Shown: positions 1 to 9,285, numbered from the stretch's first letter. The stretch: DNA of 40,216 nt from Nitrospira sp. (GCA_016788465.1 JAEURV010000103.1:1-40216); one strand, 5' to 3'. Notes: generated from the sequence alone by a model not told the origin. Numbers and translations are program-made.

Positions 1-47
1 AAGGAGTCCGCTCACGACGTCGAGCGCCCTTTTATGGAACCTGTTGT

Positions 48-1109
48 TTAAGCAGTCGGTGGACTGGACGCCGTCGCGCCGGGGAGGGATTTGAGAATGA
101 CCAACATATCGCCGGTCTCCAACTTGCGGCCGTCCTGCAAATCCCAGAACTGTAAGACCGTTCCCTGACGATAGAGCCGTAGAATGATGTCCGGTTTCAA
201 GTCAGATGCCGTGCGTCCCACTTCATCCGGCCTGACGGATCGTTCGACGAGATTGACACGCCCCCCGGCCGTCAAGAGATCCTGCACGTATTCCATGAAG
301 TGCGGATGTCCCACCGCCGCGGCAAGCAGATATCCGCCGAATGTCGACGGGGAAATGATGCCGGTCGCCCCACCCTGCTGGAACACTTTGACATTCTCTT
401 CTTCGACCGCACTCACGAGTATCTCCACCGTCGGATGTAAATGGCGCGCCGTCAGGAGGATGAGGGCGTTGGTGTCGTCCCGTCCCGCAGTCACGATCAC
501 GGCCCTGGCTCGCTCCACGACGGCATGGCGCAGCAGCGCTTCCTGCGTCGCGTCTCCTCGTAACGCGATCAGGCCGAGCTCCAGGGCTGTCCGAATCCGC
601 TCTTCCCGAGGCTCGATGATGACGACCCGTTCGGCGTCCACCCCTTTGGCCAACAGCTCTTTGGCCGTCGACCAGCCGGTGTACCCGAACCCGCACACAA
701 TAATGTGGTCGCGTAGTGCTGCCTGGACCTTCGCCATACGATACCCCTCTCTATACTGGCTCACGACGAGTTGATAGGCGGTGCCGAGAAAGAGAAACCA
801 CATCAACAGCCGAATGGGCGTGATGAACAGCGCGTCTACTAAGCGGGCCTCCTGTGAGACCGGCACGATATCCCCGTATCCGACCGTCGTCATCGTCACC
901 ATCGCGAAATACAGCACATCGATGGCGGTCATCTGTTGATCGACATTGTCTTTCAGCCCGTCGCGCTCAAACCACAAGACCAGAAAGACAAGGGCGAAGA
1001 GGGCCAGCACGAGCCCCATGCGGACGAGCAACGTCCGTCCTGGCCTGAGATCGGCACGGGTAAAGAGCAGCTGCTCAAACCGACGGCCTGACGGGCGAAC
1101 GGGCGGCAT
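48..1109 (-). CDS. Two-TM potassium channel with RCK (TrkA-N) domain
   Basis: Probable K+-selective channel of the inner membrane gated by a cytosolic RCK domain. Visible features are a first hydrophobic helix (about residues 25-45 of the ATG form), a pore loop with the TVGYGD selectivity filter (about residues 75-80), a second helix (about 92-112), then a Rossmann-like RCK/TrkA-N domain starting at HIIVCGFGYTG with acidic IIEP after beta-2. A C-terminal TrkA-C-like part follows. The open frame extends to a TTG at 1130, but ATG at 1109 has AGGA six bases upstream and is preferred (353 aa). It stands alone, about 100 bp downstream of the SDF transporter gene on the same strand. Ligand (NAD, Ca2+ or nucleotide) cannot be told from sequence. 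Confidence 0.9.
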   Translation of the reverse strand: MPPVRPSGRRFEQLLFTRADLRPGRTLLVRMGLVLALFALVFLVLWFERDGLKDNVDQQMTAIDVLYFAMVTMTTVGYGDIVPVSQEARLVDALFITPIRLLMWFLFLGTAYQLVVSQYREGYRMAKVQAALRDHIIVCGFGYTGWSTAKELLAKGVDAERVVIIEPREERIRTALELGLIALRGDATQEALLRHAVVERARAVIVTAGRDDTNALILLTARHLHPTVEILVSAVEEENVKVFQQGGATGIISPSTFGGYLLAAAVGHPHFMEYVQDLLTAGGRVNLVERSVRPDEVGRTASDLKPDIILRLYRQGTVLQFWDLQDGRKLETGDMLVILKSLPGATASSPPTA

Positions 1110-1211
1110 AGATGATCCTACAGAGTTCAACGGTCGCGTTTCCAGTGTCGTGGGCTCCCGCTGTCGAGATAGTGCATCGCTGTCTTGCCCACAGGCTCAC
1201 GGTCTGTCTGA

Positions 1212-2513
1212 TTATAGGCGTGCGTCAGCGCGAGCTTCGGTTGCGGCCGTGGTCCGGCCGGTGTCGAGCAGAATGGCGACGAGCATGTCGCTCATCACGT
1301 TCACGCCGGAGCGGGCACGAGCGATGATCCAGTCCACGGTCATGATGAGCGGAATGGCGGCCAGAATGACCTGGTCCGGCAGACCAGCGGCAGCCAGGAC
1401 GAGCGGCAACACGATCATCCCGGCTTCCGGAATGCCGGCGACACCGGCTCCGGCGATGATGGAAGCCATGACGATCACGATCTGTTTCGACAGGGGCAAA
1501 TCATAACCGAGCGCATGGGCCAGGAAGAGTGCAGCCATCGCTTCATAGAGGGTGATGCCGTCGTTATTGAGATTGGTCCCGACGCAAGCGGCGAGGCGCG
1601 CCGATTGTGCTGAGACCTGCATACGTTCCAGACAGCGGAGCGTGATCGGTACGGTCGCCAAGCTACTGTTACAAGAGAGCGCCGTCATGATGGCATCAGC
1701 CCCTTGCCCGATGTAGATCCTGGGAGATTTCTTCCCCACCACCCACGCCACAAACGGATAGTAAAGCAGCGCATGCACGGCCAGACCAAGGAGCATGGCG
1801 GCAAGAAACATCCACAGTGTCGCGAAGACAGCGATGCCGGATTTCCCGACGACGTTGGCCACGACGCCACAGACGGCGATCGGTACCGCAAGAATGACCC
1901 ACCAGAGCCCCATTACCAGCCAACCATAGAGCCGCTCAATGGCCCAGGCTACATGATCCAGGACTCCGCCGGCCTGGCCGCTCTTTATGCGCGCCCACCG
2001 AAGCGCCAGACCCAGTCCGAGTGCCAGCAGCACGACCCCAATGATGTTGTTGCTGCCGAACGGATCGGCGATCGTGCGAGGAATATAGGCCATCAAGTCT
2101 TCAAGGGGATGCTCCGACGCGGCAAAGGCTGGCTTGAGTGTTGTTCCTGGTACGACTTGGAGCAACTCTTCCACATGGCCCTGCCAGGATTTTCCGGGTT
2201 GCCACAGGTTCATGATGACCAGGCCGATCAGCATGGCTACGGAAACATTGACGAGGCAAATCATGAGGAGCTTCGCTCCCTGGCGAAGCGGTAGGCTGGC
2301 GCGTATCAGAGAATCCATTATCGCAAAGAAGATGAGGGGAACGGCGAGGGTCTTCAGCACCCAGACCACCCAGAGTCCGAGTTTCCCCAATTGTTCGTTG
2401 CGCAGGCCGTTCAGATAAGGCTCCTGGCCGAACACGATGCCGAGCGCCGTTCCGCATACGACGGCAAGGATGACTTGTGTATAGAGAGGAAATGTACGTG
2501 CGTGCGGCATCAT
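1212..2513 (-). CDS. SDF-family dicarboxylate/amino acid:cation symporter
   Basis: Secondary transporter of the sodium:dicarboxylate (DAACS/SDF, GltP/DctA-like) family in the inner membrane. The 433 residues show the usual eight or so hydrophobic segments. The hairpin-1 serine-rich signature appears as SCNSSLATVP (about residues 280-289), and the hairpin-2 region as AGIPEAGMIVLPLVL (about 359-373). The family's NMDGT cation-binding motif reads NNDGI here (about 316-320), and the TM8 Asp/Arg region reads VDWIIARARSGVNV, both divergent from well-studied members. Substrate and coupling ion are therefore uncertain. The start is ATG, with a second ATG directly after it, and no strong Shine-Dalgarno (SD) sequence is visible. 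Family-level assignment is secure. Confidence 0.88.
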   Translation of the reverse strand: MMPHARTFPLYTQVILAVVCGTALGIVFGQEPYLNGLRNEQLGKLGLWVVWVLKTLAVPLIFFAIMDSLIRASLPLRQGAKLLMICLVNVSVAMLIGLVIMNLWQPGKSWQGHVEELLQVVPGTTLKPAFAASEHPLEDLMAYIPRTIADPFGSNNIIGVVLLALGLGLALRWARIKSGQAGGVLDHVAWAIERLYGWLVMGLWWVILAVPIAVCGVVANVVGKSGIAVFATLWMFLAAMLLGLAVHALLYYPFVAWVVGKKSPRIYIGQGADAIMTALSCNSSLATVPITLRCLERMQVSAQSARLAACVGTNLNNDGITLYEAMAALFLAHALGYDLPLSKQIVIVMASIIAGAGVAGIPEAGMIVLPLVLAAAGLPDQVILAAIPLIMTVDWIIARARSGVNVMSDMLVAILLDTGRTTAATEARADARL

Positions 2514-2650
2514 TCGATCTCAAGTCGGGACAGCTGACACAGATCGCGATCCGGAAATCATGTCTCTTCGCAGGTGCCATCCCTCTACTTTGCCGGTGCG
2601 GTGCCGATGGAAGTCGGCATCGTGAATCAGACACCGGTGCAGAGAGCCTG

Positions 2651-2929
2651 TTAGGTCGGAATGTCGCGGTTACCGTCGTAGGAGGCTCTAGATTGATACG
2701 AGATTTTCACAATATCACCATCTCGAACCGAGGAGTCTTCCGACGCGATCTTCTTGTTGATGGTGATGAGCGCTTCTCGGTTCTGAACGAACGGCCGCAG
2801 CCCGCCGAGTTGTGCGGAGTTGGTTTCGATAAGTTGCTTCACGGTGGTCGTTCCTGAAACGGCTACGTCGAGCTCGCTCTCATCAACAGCGGCTCGCAAG
2901 GTCTGACCGAAGATCTGTATGGATACCAT
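2651..2929 (-). CDS. MoaD/ThiS-like beta-grasp protein
   Basis: Small protein with a ubiquitin-like beta-grasp pattern: strand VSIQIFGQTLRAAV, a helix beginning TTVKQLIETNSAQLGG, ALITINKK, and a terminal strand DGDIVKISY. This is the layout of MoaD/ThiS sulfur carriers. Unlike true carriers it does not end in Gly-Gly; about a dozen polar residues follow the last strand. A thiocarboxylate role is therefore unsupported unless the tail is processed. I chose ATG 2929 (92 aa), with GGTGA seven bases upstream; a GTG at 2956 in frame would add nine residues. It lies about 78 bp downstream of the GlcD-GlpC dehydrogenase on the same strand and may be its partner. Confidence 0.62.
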   Translation of the reverse strand: MVSIQIFGQTLRAAVDESELDVAVSGTTTVKQLIETNSAQLGGLRPFVQNREALITINKKIASEDSSVRDGDIVKISYQSRASYDGNRDIPT

Positions 2930-3006
2930 CAGCGGATCACCGGACTCATCATGCACAACATTCCGATCTCTGTGCGCGGCTACTATACAGGATTGGGGAG
3001 AATGAC

Positions 3007-5841
3007 TCAGCGTTTCTCATGTTCCCCTGCCTGATAGGCCTCCTGAAGCAGCTGCGCCACATGTTTGACCTGAACTGAGTCGCCTACGCCGTTTTTCAGC
3101 TGAATCATACAGGCCGGACAACTGGTTGCCACCACATTCGCGCCGGTCTTCGAGATGGCACGAGCTTTTCGCTCAAAAATCTGCTGCGAGGTGTCGTAGT
3201 CTTTGACCACGTACGTCCCGGCACCACCGGCACAACGGTCGGCATCCTGCATATCCACAAAGTCGACGCCGGGTAAGGACGACAGCACCTGCCTCGGTTC
3301 CTTGCTCACACCCGCTGCGCGAAGATGGCATGAGGAATGATAGGTCACCCGTTGTGGGACACCAGGGTTCTTGGCCATGGGTGGATGCTCCGTCGAACGG
3401 GCGACAAACTCTGAAATATGGACCACTTTCTTGGCCAGCGCTTCAGCTTGAAACCGTTCAGGTCCGTCGGCAAAGAGCGCGGGATAGTCTTTCAACATCA
3501 GCGTACAGGAGGCGCAGCCGGTCACGATGGTGTCATAGGAGGCAAACGACCGGAGGTTGAATCGTGCTCCGTCGCGCGCAAGGTCGACATGACCATAGGT
3601 CTGTACCGGTGTCCCTGAGCAACGTTGCGGCGGGAGAGCAGGTTCCACACCATGTCGTTTCAAGACCTCAATCACCGCATCGCCGACCCCATCATCAAAA
3701 TAGTTCGCCGCACAGCCATGGAAATAGGCCACGGGTCGAGCGGGGGAAGAATCCGCTCCATCGGGAATCAAATGGGCGTACCGCTCGCGCAGATGCCGTG
3801 GCGCCAATTTCGGCAACCGGAGCTCATGCGGCAATCGCGCCGTGGGAGCCAGGCGCGTCATGATCGGTGCCGTGATCCGCTCCAATACCCGTCTGACGAA
3901 GGGCCGGTCCCATAGACGCTGCGTGGCGGCCAGCACGCGCAAGAATGCTTCAAACGCAGGGCTCTTCGCCTGTAGCCGAAAGATCCAGCCGGCCAACCGA
4001 TTGGGATGTTCGGCGCGTTTCTTGAGAATCAGATCAGACACGTCCACACCGGCCGGACAGATGGTTCGGCAGGATTTGCAGTTCAAACAGGCTTCCACAA
4101 CCCGTTTCGAATTGAGATAGCTGTAGTCCTGTGACGTCACGATCTCGAACCAGCCGCGCGCGCTCATGTCCTCCGATTGAAACACATCGTACACAGGGCA
4201 GACCGAATTGCACTTTGCACAAGTCGCGCAGGACTTGGACAGTCGCGTGTAGTCGATGTGATCCGTAAACGACGCCTCGCTCAGCTTGATCCCTGGATTG
4301 AGCACATTCCCCGGATCGAATGATCGTTTGACTTGCACAAAGAGATCGTACAGCTCCTCACCGAACATGGTTTTCACGAATTCAGCACGAATCCGGCCGT
4401 CCCCATGTTCACCGCAGACGGACCCCCCGAACCGGTTCAGGACGGTGGAGTGAACCTCGTGATAGGCTTGCACCATTTTTGCGAAATCGCCGTGATCGTT
4501 CACGTCCAAGAGCGGAACAATGTGCGCGTTTCCATTGCCGATATGGCCGAAGATAGCCACCGGCACCTGTTGCCCCTCAAAAAACTCCTCCAAATATCGA
4601 ATCAAATCGCTGATCCGCTGAGCCGGGACCACCACGTCGTCGACGAAGTTGATCGGCTTCTTCTTCGGGTCAAACCGATACAGAGTCGGATAGAGAGCCT
4701 TTCTCGCTTTCCAGAGCTGCTCCCGCCGTTCCGCATCGAAGGCCAGCGTCGGTGCTGATGTCCGTTGATACGGACGGCAGATCACCCGCATGGCCTCGGC
4801 CTGCTCGTGCAGATCAACGTCGCGTGAGTCGGTGTCCAACTCAAGCAACAGCGTCGCCGCTGCATCCTCCGGAATGCCGTGTTTGCCGCGTCCGATCAAA
4901 TTGAGCGTGTTGGCATCCATGATTTCCAAGGCACTTGGCCGTAACGTCAATAATTGCGGTACCGCCTCGCCGACTTCTTCAAGACTGTGAAAATGAATGA
5001 GCGCCGTCAACGTGGCCGTAGGCTTCTTCACCAATGTAATCGTCGCTTCACTCACGACCCCCAGCGTCCCTTCGCTCCCGACAAAGAGCTTCGGAAGATC
5101 GAACATGCCCTCGGTAAGACCATCGGCAATCCCAAACAGGTTGTACCCGCAACTATTTTTACTGACGGTCGGCCGTTTTGCCGCCAAAAGATCTGTGTGG
5201 GTCTGGGTCAACACCAACAGGTCCCGTAGTGCCGGCACCATGGTCAGGAGGCGTTCCAGCGCAGGATCGTCGACTCCATAGGCACGCGCCTCTATCCATG
5301 TTGCCGAGGTCAAGCAGAGCCGGAGACTCTTGACGTTGTCTTTGACCGATCCATACCGAAGGGTATGCGGCCCGGAAGAATTATTGGCGATCATCCCGCC
5401 AAGCTTGCACATGTCGCCGCTGGACGGATCCGGTCCGAACATCAGCCCATGCGAGCTGAGTTGTTTGTTCAACTCCGAGAGCACAATGCCCGGCTGGACC
5501 CTGGCCCACCGCTCCTCGCGATTGACCTCAAGAATTCGATTCAGACGCGAGACGTCAAGAATGATCCCGGAACCGATCGCAGAGCCGGTCAGATTCGTGC
5601 CGGCTGCGCGAGGGGTAAGCGGGATACCTCGAGCGACGGCATAGCCCACGGTCGCCGCCACATCGTCTTCCGACTCCACAAGGACGACGGCCTGCGGAGG
5701 AATTCGATAGATGCTGGCATCCACCGCGTACGCTGTAATGGTCGGCACATCATCCTTGACTTTGGATGAGCCCAGAAGAGCGCGAAGATCGTTGGCGATG
5801 GCGCGGGTTTTGGTCGGCAGAATCAGTGTGGAAGAGGCCAT
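3007..5841 (-). CDS. GlcD-GlpC type FAD/Fe-S 2-hydroxyacid dehydrogenase
   Basis: Large fused oxidoreductase (944 aa) predicted to oxidise a 2-hydroxyacid such as D-lactate, glycolate or D-2-hydroxyglutarate and pass electrons through Fe-S clusters to a membrane acceptor. Domains in order: FAD_binding_4 (about 45-180, with PRAAGTNLTGSAIG at 77-90), FAD-oxidase C-terminal domain (about 215-520, with HIGNGNAH at 433-440 and EHGDGR at 478-483), two CxxCxxCxxxCP ferredoxin motifs (Cys 538/541/544/548 and 585/588/591/595), and two CCG domains (Cys 710, 741, 776, 779 and Cys 838, 870, 908, 911). This joins GlcD-like and GlpC/GlcF-like parts in one chain. ATG 5841 begins at the family N-terminus. 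The substrate is not determinable. It is divergent from the D-2-hydroxyacid dehydrogenase at 5938. Confidence 0.92.
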   Translation of the reverse strand: MASSTLILPTKTRAIANDLRALLGSSKVKDDVPTITAYAVDASIYRIPPQAVVLVESEDDVAATVGYAVARGIPLTPRAAGTNLTGSAIGSGIILDVSRLNRILEVNREERWARVQPGIVLSELNKQLSSHGLMFGPDPSSGDMCKLGGMIANNSSGPHTLRYGSVKDNVKSLRLCLTSATWIEARAYGVDDPALERLLTMVPALRDLLVLTQTHTDLLAAKRPTVSKNSCGYNLFGIADGLTEGMFDLPKLFVGSEGTLGVVSEATITLVKKPTATLTALIHFHSLEEVGEAVPQLLTLRPSALEIMDANTLNLIGRGKHGIPEDAAATLLLELDTDSRDVDLHEQAEAMRVICRPYQRTSAPTLAFDAERREQLWKARKALYPTLYRFDPKKKPINFVDDVVVPAQRISDLIRYLEEFFEGQQVPVAIFGHIGNGNAHIVPLLDVNDHGDFAKMVQAYHEVHSTVLNRFGGSVCGEHGDGRIRAEFVKTMFGEELYDLFVQVKRSFDPGNVLNPGIKLSEASFTDHIDYTRLSKSCATCAKCNSVCPVYDVFQSEDMSARGWFEIVTSQDYSYLNSKRVVEACLNCKSCRTICPAGVDVSDLILKKRAEHPNRLAGWIFRLQAKSPAFEAFLRVLAATQRLWDRPFVRRVLERITAPIMTRLAPTARLPHELRLPKLAPRHLRERYAHLIPDGADSSPARPVAYFHGCAANYFDDGVGDAVIEVLKRHGVEPALPPQRCSGTPVQTYGHVDLARDGARFNLRSFASYDTIVTGCASCTLMLKDYPALFADGPERFQAEALAKKVVHISEFVARSTEHPPMAKNPGVPQRVTYHSSCHLRAAGVSKEPRQVLSSLPGVDFVDMQDADRCAGGAGTYVVKDYDTSQQIFERKARAISKTGANVVATSCPACMIQLKNGVGDSVQVKHVAQLLQEAYQAGEHEKR

Positions 5842-5853
5842 GGGACCGCTCGC

Positions 5854-5882
5854 ATTCTAAACGGCAGATCGTGAAAGGACAA
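5854..5882 (-). promoter_or_regulatory. Putative promoter of the GlcD-GlpC gene
   Basis: On the minus strand, TTGTCC (5877-5882) and TAGAAT (5854-5859) are separated by 17 bp, a fair sigma70-like pair. Transcription would start around 5847, only about six bases before the ATG at 5841, so the message would be almost leaderless. It is a match by eye in a 96-bp divergent spacer. Confidence 0.42.
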
Positions 5883-5887
5883 GGCCG

Positions 5888-5917
5888 TTGTCGATTCAGG
5901 ACCTAATCTCCTACAAT
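5888..5917 (+). promoter_or_regulatory. Putative promoter of the D-2-hydroxyacid dehydrogenase gene
   Basis: TTGTCG (5888-5893) and TACAAT (5912-5917) are separated by 18 bp. The predicted transcript start near 5924 excludes the in-frame GTG at 5920 and favours ATG 5938. It overlaps the -35 side of the opposing promoter, so the two genes could share control. Pattern match only. Confidence 0.4.
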
Positions 5918-5937
5918 GTGTGCGGAGTCCGGAGCAC

Positions 5938-6894
5938 ATGGATCGACCGGTATTATACATCACCCGACGCCTGCCTCCGCCTGTGCTTGAGGCAATCCCG
6001 CAGCAGTACCGTCTGCTCACCACCACCTCAGATGAGCCACCGACTGCCACGGAACTTCGACAAGGTTTTGCGGAGGCCGACGCGGTCATCTGCACACTGA
6101 GCGATTGCATCGATGCCTCCCTCTTGTCTCACACGACCACACTGAAGATCATCGCCAACTATGCGGTAGGGTACAACAACATTGATGTGGCTGCCGCAGC
6201 ACAGCGCGGTATCGTCGTCAGTAATACGCCGGATGTATTGACGGAAGCGACGGCCGACTTGACCTGGGCCTTACTCCTGGCTGCTTCCCGACGGGTCGTT
6301 GAAGGTGATACCTGGGTCCGCGCCGGCACCTGGCCGGGCTGGAGACCGACGCAGATGCTCGGAGCTGCGGTATCAGGCAAGACGCTCGGGATCATCGGGA
6401 TGGGGCGCATCGGACAGGCAGTGGCACGACGCGCCGTCGGATTTGGCATGCCCGTGATCTATGCCGGGCATCGTTCCATTGCTTCGCCGCTCGGCGTCAC
6501 ATGGGTACGACGATCCCTTTCCGAAGTGCTGGCAGGCTCCGACTTTCTCTCTCTCCATGTACCACTCACAGAGGCCACACACCATCTGATCGGTCCGCGT
6601 GAATTGGCCACGATGAAACCCACGGCGTTTCTCATCAATACCTCACGCGGTCCGGTACTCGACGAAGCCGCATTGGTTTCAGCGCTTCACGCCGGAACCA
6701 TCGCGGGTGCGGCATTGGATGTCTACGAACAAGAGCCGGTCGTCTCGGCCGGGTTGCTGTCTCTTCCGAATGTGGTCCTGCTTCCACACCTCGGATCAGC
6801 GACACTCGATACGCGTGTTCGCATGGGACTGGTGTGCCTGACTAATATTGCAGCCGTGTTGAATGGTGAAGCGGCCCCGAATCAAGTGGCGTAA
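5938..6894 (+). CDS. D-2-hydroxyacid dehydrogenase (glyoxylate/hydroxypyruvate reductase-like)
   Basis: NAD(P)-dependent D-isomer 2-hydroxyacid dehydrogenase of the GyaR/GhrB kind, cytosolic, interconverting a 2-oxoacid and a D-2-hydroxyacid. The 318-residue protein has the central nucleotide-binding motif GIIGMGRIG (about 151-159) and the catalytic triad of the family: Arg in NTSRGPVLDE (about 237), Glu in YEQEPV (about 266) and His in PHLGSAT (about 284). An in-frame GTG at 5920 would add six residues; the ATG is preferred, with CGGAG about ten bases upstream. It is divergent from the flavin-linked 2-hydroxyacid dehydrogenase, so the pair could interconvert one oxo/hydroxyacid couple with different electron carriers (inference). 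Exact substrate unknown. Confidence 0.9.
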   Translation: MDRPVLYITRRLPPPVLEAIPQQYRLLTTTSDEPPTATELRQGFAEADAVICTLSDCIDASLLSHTTTLKIIANYAVGYNNIDVAAAAQRGIVVSNTPDVLTEATADLTWALLLAASRRVVEGDTWVRAGTWPGWRPTQMLGAAVSGKTLGIIGMGRIGQAVARRAVGFGMPVIYAGHRSIASPLGVTWVRRSLSEVLAGSDFLSLHVPLTEATHHLIGPRELATMKPTAFLINTSRGPVLDEAALVSALHAGTIAGAALDVYEQEPVVSAGLLSLPNVVLLPHLGSATLDTRVRMGLVCLTNIAAVLNGEAAPNQVA

Positions 6895-6932
6895 GCAAAG
6901 AGAAGACTCACACGAGAGAAGGACATGAGGGC

Positions 6933-8915
6933 TTACGACGCGTACCGAAACACAACCTCCCCTCCCTGTTGTTTTCCCTTGAGCGCCGCCAAGCGCTGTG
7001 GCACATCATGAAACGACGGGATCGCTTGAAATGCGATGGCGGCTTTCTCCCACTGCTCCTCCGCTTCATAAAGGAGTCCCAACTCATACCGAATGGCTTG
7101 CCCCTTCGCTCCTTGACATCGAGGGTCTGCTAGAACGGTTTCAAGTCCCGCCATCGCTTTGGTGAGCTGTTGCTCTTCCTTGAGGCAAATCGCTGTCATC
7201 AACGCGGAATCAAGATAGAAAGAATCGCTCCCCATGGAGACATGGAACGCAGCCTTCGCTTCTTCGTACAACCCCATATTCTTATAGGCCACTCCCAATG
7301 CATAGTAGGTTTCGTAGTCTGGAGGAATCTCAGCTGGTTCCTGCGTGACCCCATGCTCCATCGTCACGGGCATGGCTGAAGTCGGGGTACTGCCATTCGG
7401 CTGATGGCTCGGAAGCGTCGTCGCAGGAGGAATCGACTGCTCGGTTACCGTTGAAACTTCTGCGGAATGGATCATCGGCTCAGAGGGAGTGCACTCCACC
7501 TGGGGCTCTGTATCCGGGGCTGGCGCCACAGTCAATACCGGCGACTCGCGATCCTGTGCAAAGATGTTGGCGGAATTCGAGACCGCATCTGGTTCGGCCC
7601 CTACAATCACAATCTCCTGCGTCTCTTGCTCTGTCGGCGCACTCATGATGACATCATCGTGCTGTGCCGCAGTCGGCTCTTCGACCCGAGCGTGTGCTTG
7701 TTCTCCACCGGTTGCGCCCGTTGCCCCTTTCTTCACTCGTTCGGCTAATCGATTCACCAGGTCGGCATCCGGCGATAGGACTTTCACCTTCTCAAACAGC
7801 TCCTCATGGAGGCTTTCCATGCCCGGCTCTGGATGGGCTAACAGGGCTTCAACCGCCTGAGCATAGTGACGTGCTGCCTCTGCGTAGTTGCCTTTCTCCT
7901 CGTACAGTTCGCCATTCAGTTCCAATAAAGGCACTGAATTTGGCTCCACGACCAACACCTCTTGAATCAGTGACTCCGCAAGCTCCAGATCGTGGGCACG
8001 CAGCGCAGCGCCGGCCAAAAACCGGTACTCCCCGACCGCCACCTGCACATCGCCCCGTTGCAAATGCAGCCGAGCCAGCAGTTGACAGACCTGTGGATTT
8101 CCAGGCTCTCGCGTCAACAGCTGGTTGAGAATGGCCTCTGCGCCGTTGTACTGCTTCTCAGTAATGCGACGAACGGCTTCAGCCAGCAGATCAAGCGGCT
8201 CCGTAGGTTTCTGAGTCGAGGCAGAAGCGTTCGGTTTGACCGCTTTGACCGATCCGGTTCCCCCTTGTTTGAGACTATCAACGAACTGGGCCGCCTCGCT
8301 GTTCTTCGGATCAATCTTCAGAACGGCAAGATAGGCATCCTTCGCCTCATCGTATCGTCCCTGCGCTGATTTCTCTCGACCCAATTGGAGATAGACTTTC
8401 GTCGCTTCATCCTGCTGATTCTCCTGAATGCAGAGTTCGGCGACACGTTGCTGTGCATTGAGATTCGATGGATCGTGCGCAATGATCCTTTTGTAAATTT
8501 CGAGCGCGTCCTTCCCACGACGCTCTTTCAGGTAATACTTCCCTAGCGTGAGATAATCCTGCACGGCGCTGCTGATCAGGCCTCGTTCGATGTTCAAATC
8601 CCCAAGGTGACGATAAACCTCATACCGCGTCGGATCACACTTGAGCACCTTCTTATACGCGGCGATGGCTTTGAGGGTCGCTCCCTCCGCTCGAAAAGCG
8701 GAAGCCGCCTGCAGATACGCTGCAGCCGCTTCGCCGGGGATGCTCCGCTTGAGGTGCAAATCACCGATCGTATTGTGGATACTACCGTCGGTCGGATTGT
8801 CGATGGCCAGCTTTTTCCACTCCGCGATCGCAGCGTCATACTGTCCTCGAGACGCCAGTAGCTGAGCCTGTTGAAGAATACGGCCTCGATCCGGTGGCAC
8901 AAGCATGCCCTCCAT
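6933..8915 (-). CDS. Tetratricopeptide repeat protein
   Basis: Cytosolic-looking TPR protein of about 660 residues; no signal peptide or membrane segment is seen. Repeats cover roughly residues 15-215 (for example units with AIAEWKKLAIDNPTDG, AIAAYKKVLKCDP, ALEIYKRIIAHDPSN and AKDAYLAVLKIDPKN) and 240-375. A low-complexity Glu/Ala/Pro/Thr-rich linker of about 140 residues follows, then a C-terminal TPR block (about 530-640) starting PPDYETYYALGVAYKNMGLYEEA. The layout resembles TPR scaffold or assembly proteins often linked to pili or motility, but no enzyme domain is present and no specific function can be assigned. The start is uncertain: TTG 8930, ATG 8915 and ATG 8906 are in frame, none with a convincing SD; ATG 8915 is used here. 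It converges with the gene ending at 6894. Confidence 0.85.
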   Translation of the reverse strand: MEGMLVPPDRGRILQQAQLLASRGQYDAAIAEWKKLAIDNPTDGSIHNTIGDLHLKRSIPGEAAAAYLQAASAFRAEGATLKAIAAYKKVLKCDPTRYEVYRHLGDLNIERGLISSAVQDYLTLGKYYLKERRGKDALEIYKRIIAHDPSNLNAQQRVAELCIQENQQDEATKVYLQLGREKSAQGRYDEAKDAYLAVLKIDPKNSEAAQFVDSLKQGGTGSVKAVKPNASASTQKPTEPLDLLAEAVRRITEKQYNGAEAILNQLLTREPGNPQVCQLLARLHLQRGDVQVAVGEYRFLAGAALRAHDLELAESLIQEVLVVEPNSVPLLELNGELYEEKGNYAEAARHYAQAVEALLAHPEPGMESLHEELFEKVKVLSPDADLVNRLAERVKKGATGATGGEQAHARVEEPTAAQHDDVIMSAPTEQETQEIVIVGAEPDAVSNSANIFAQDRESPVLTVAPAPDTEPQVECTPSEPMIHSAEVSTVTEQSIPPATTLPSHQPNGSTPTSAMPVTMEHGVTQEPAEIPPDYETYYALGVAYKNMGLYEEAKAAFHVSMGSDSFYLDSALMTAICLKEEQQLTKAMAGLETVLADPRCQGAKGQAIRYELGLLYEAEEQWEKAAIAFQAIPSFHDVPQRLAALKGKQQGGEVVFRYAS

Positions 8916-9066
8916 GGACGGAACAGCCAAACGCTAACAGTCTCAATGGGTTTTGTCTAGAAATTGAGGGAATCAGGCAGGAACCCTGCCGTGGCGGAAG
9001 AAACCATTCCTCCCTCGATAGCTAGGAGAAACAGTCCTTCCGTCCAGCAGGTATACGAAGAAATGA

Positions 9067-9285
9067 TTACGAGGCGGCGATGGCCGCCTTCAGTACGTTG
9101 GCCGCTTGTGGCCCCTTGGCCCCCTGAACGATATCAAACTCAACGTTTTCACCCTCTTTAAGCGTCTTGAATCCGTCTCCTTGCAATGCCGAGTAGTGAA
9201 CGAAGACATCGTCTCCATTATCCAGCCGAATAAACCCGAATCCTTTTCGATCATTGAACCACTTGACCGTACCTTTTGTTTTCAC
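9067..9285 (-). CDS. Cold-shock domain protein (CspA family)
   Basis: 72-residue single cold-shock domain, a five-stranded OB fold binding single-stranded RNA/DNA, acting as an RNA chaperone. It starts [15 protein letters not shown], has RNP1 KGFGFI (about 14-19) and RNP2 VFVHY (about 27-31), and ends with the usual [16 protein letters not shown] segment. Length matches the family. The start codon is GTG at 9285, supported by a strong AAGGAGG five to seven bases upstream. The preceding 310 bp has no gene, leaving room for the long 5' leader typical of cold-regulated csp genes. Confidence 0.97.
   Translation of the reverse strand: MKTKGTVKWFNDRKGFGFIRLDNGDDVFVHYSALQGDGFKTLKEGENVEFDIVQGAKGPQAANVLKAAIAAS

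Noticed and set aside
2101-2634. 177-codon minus-strand frame overlapping the start of the SDF transporter
   Set aside because: Arg/Pro-rich shadow in another frame of a clear transporter gene, with no recognisable domain.
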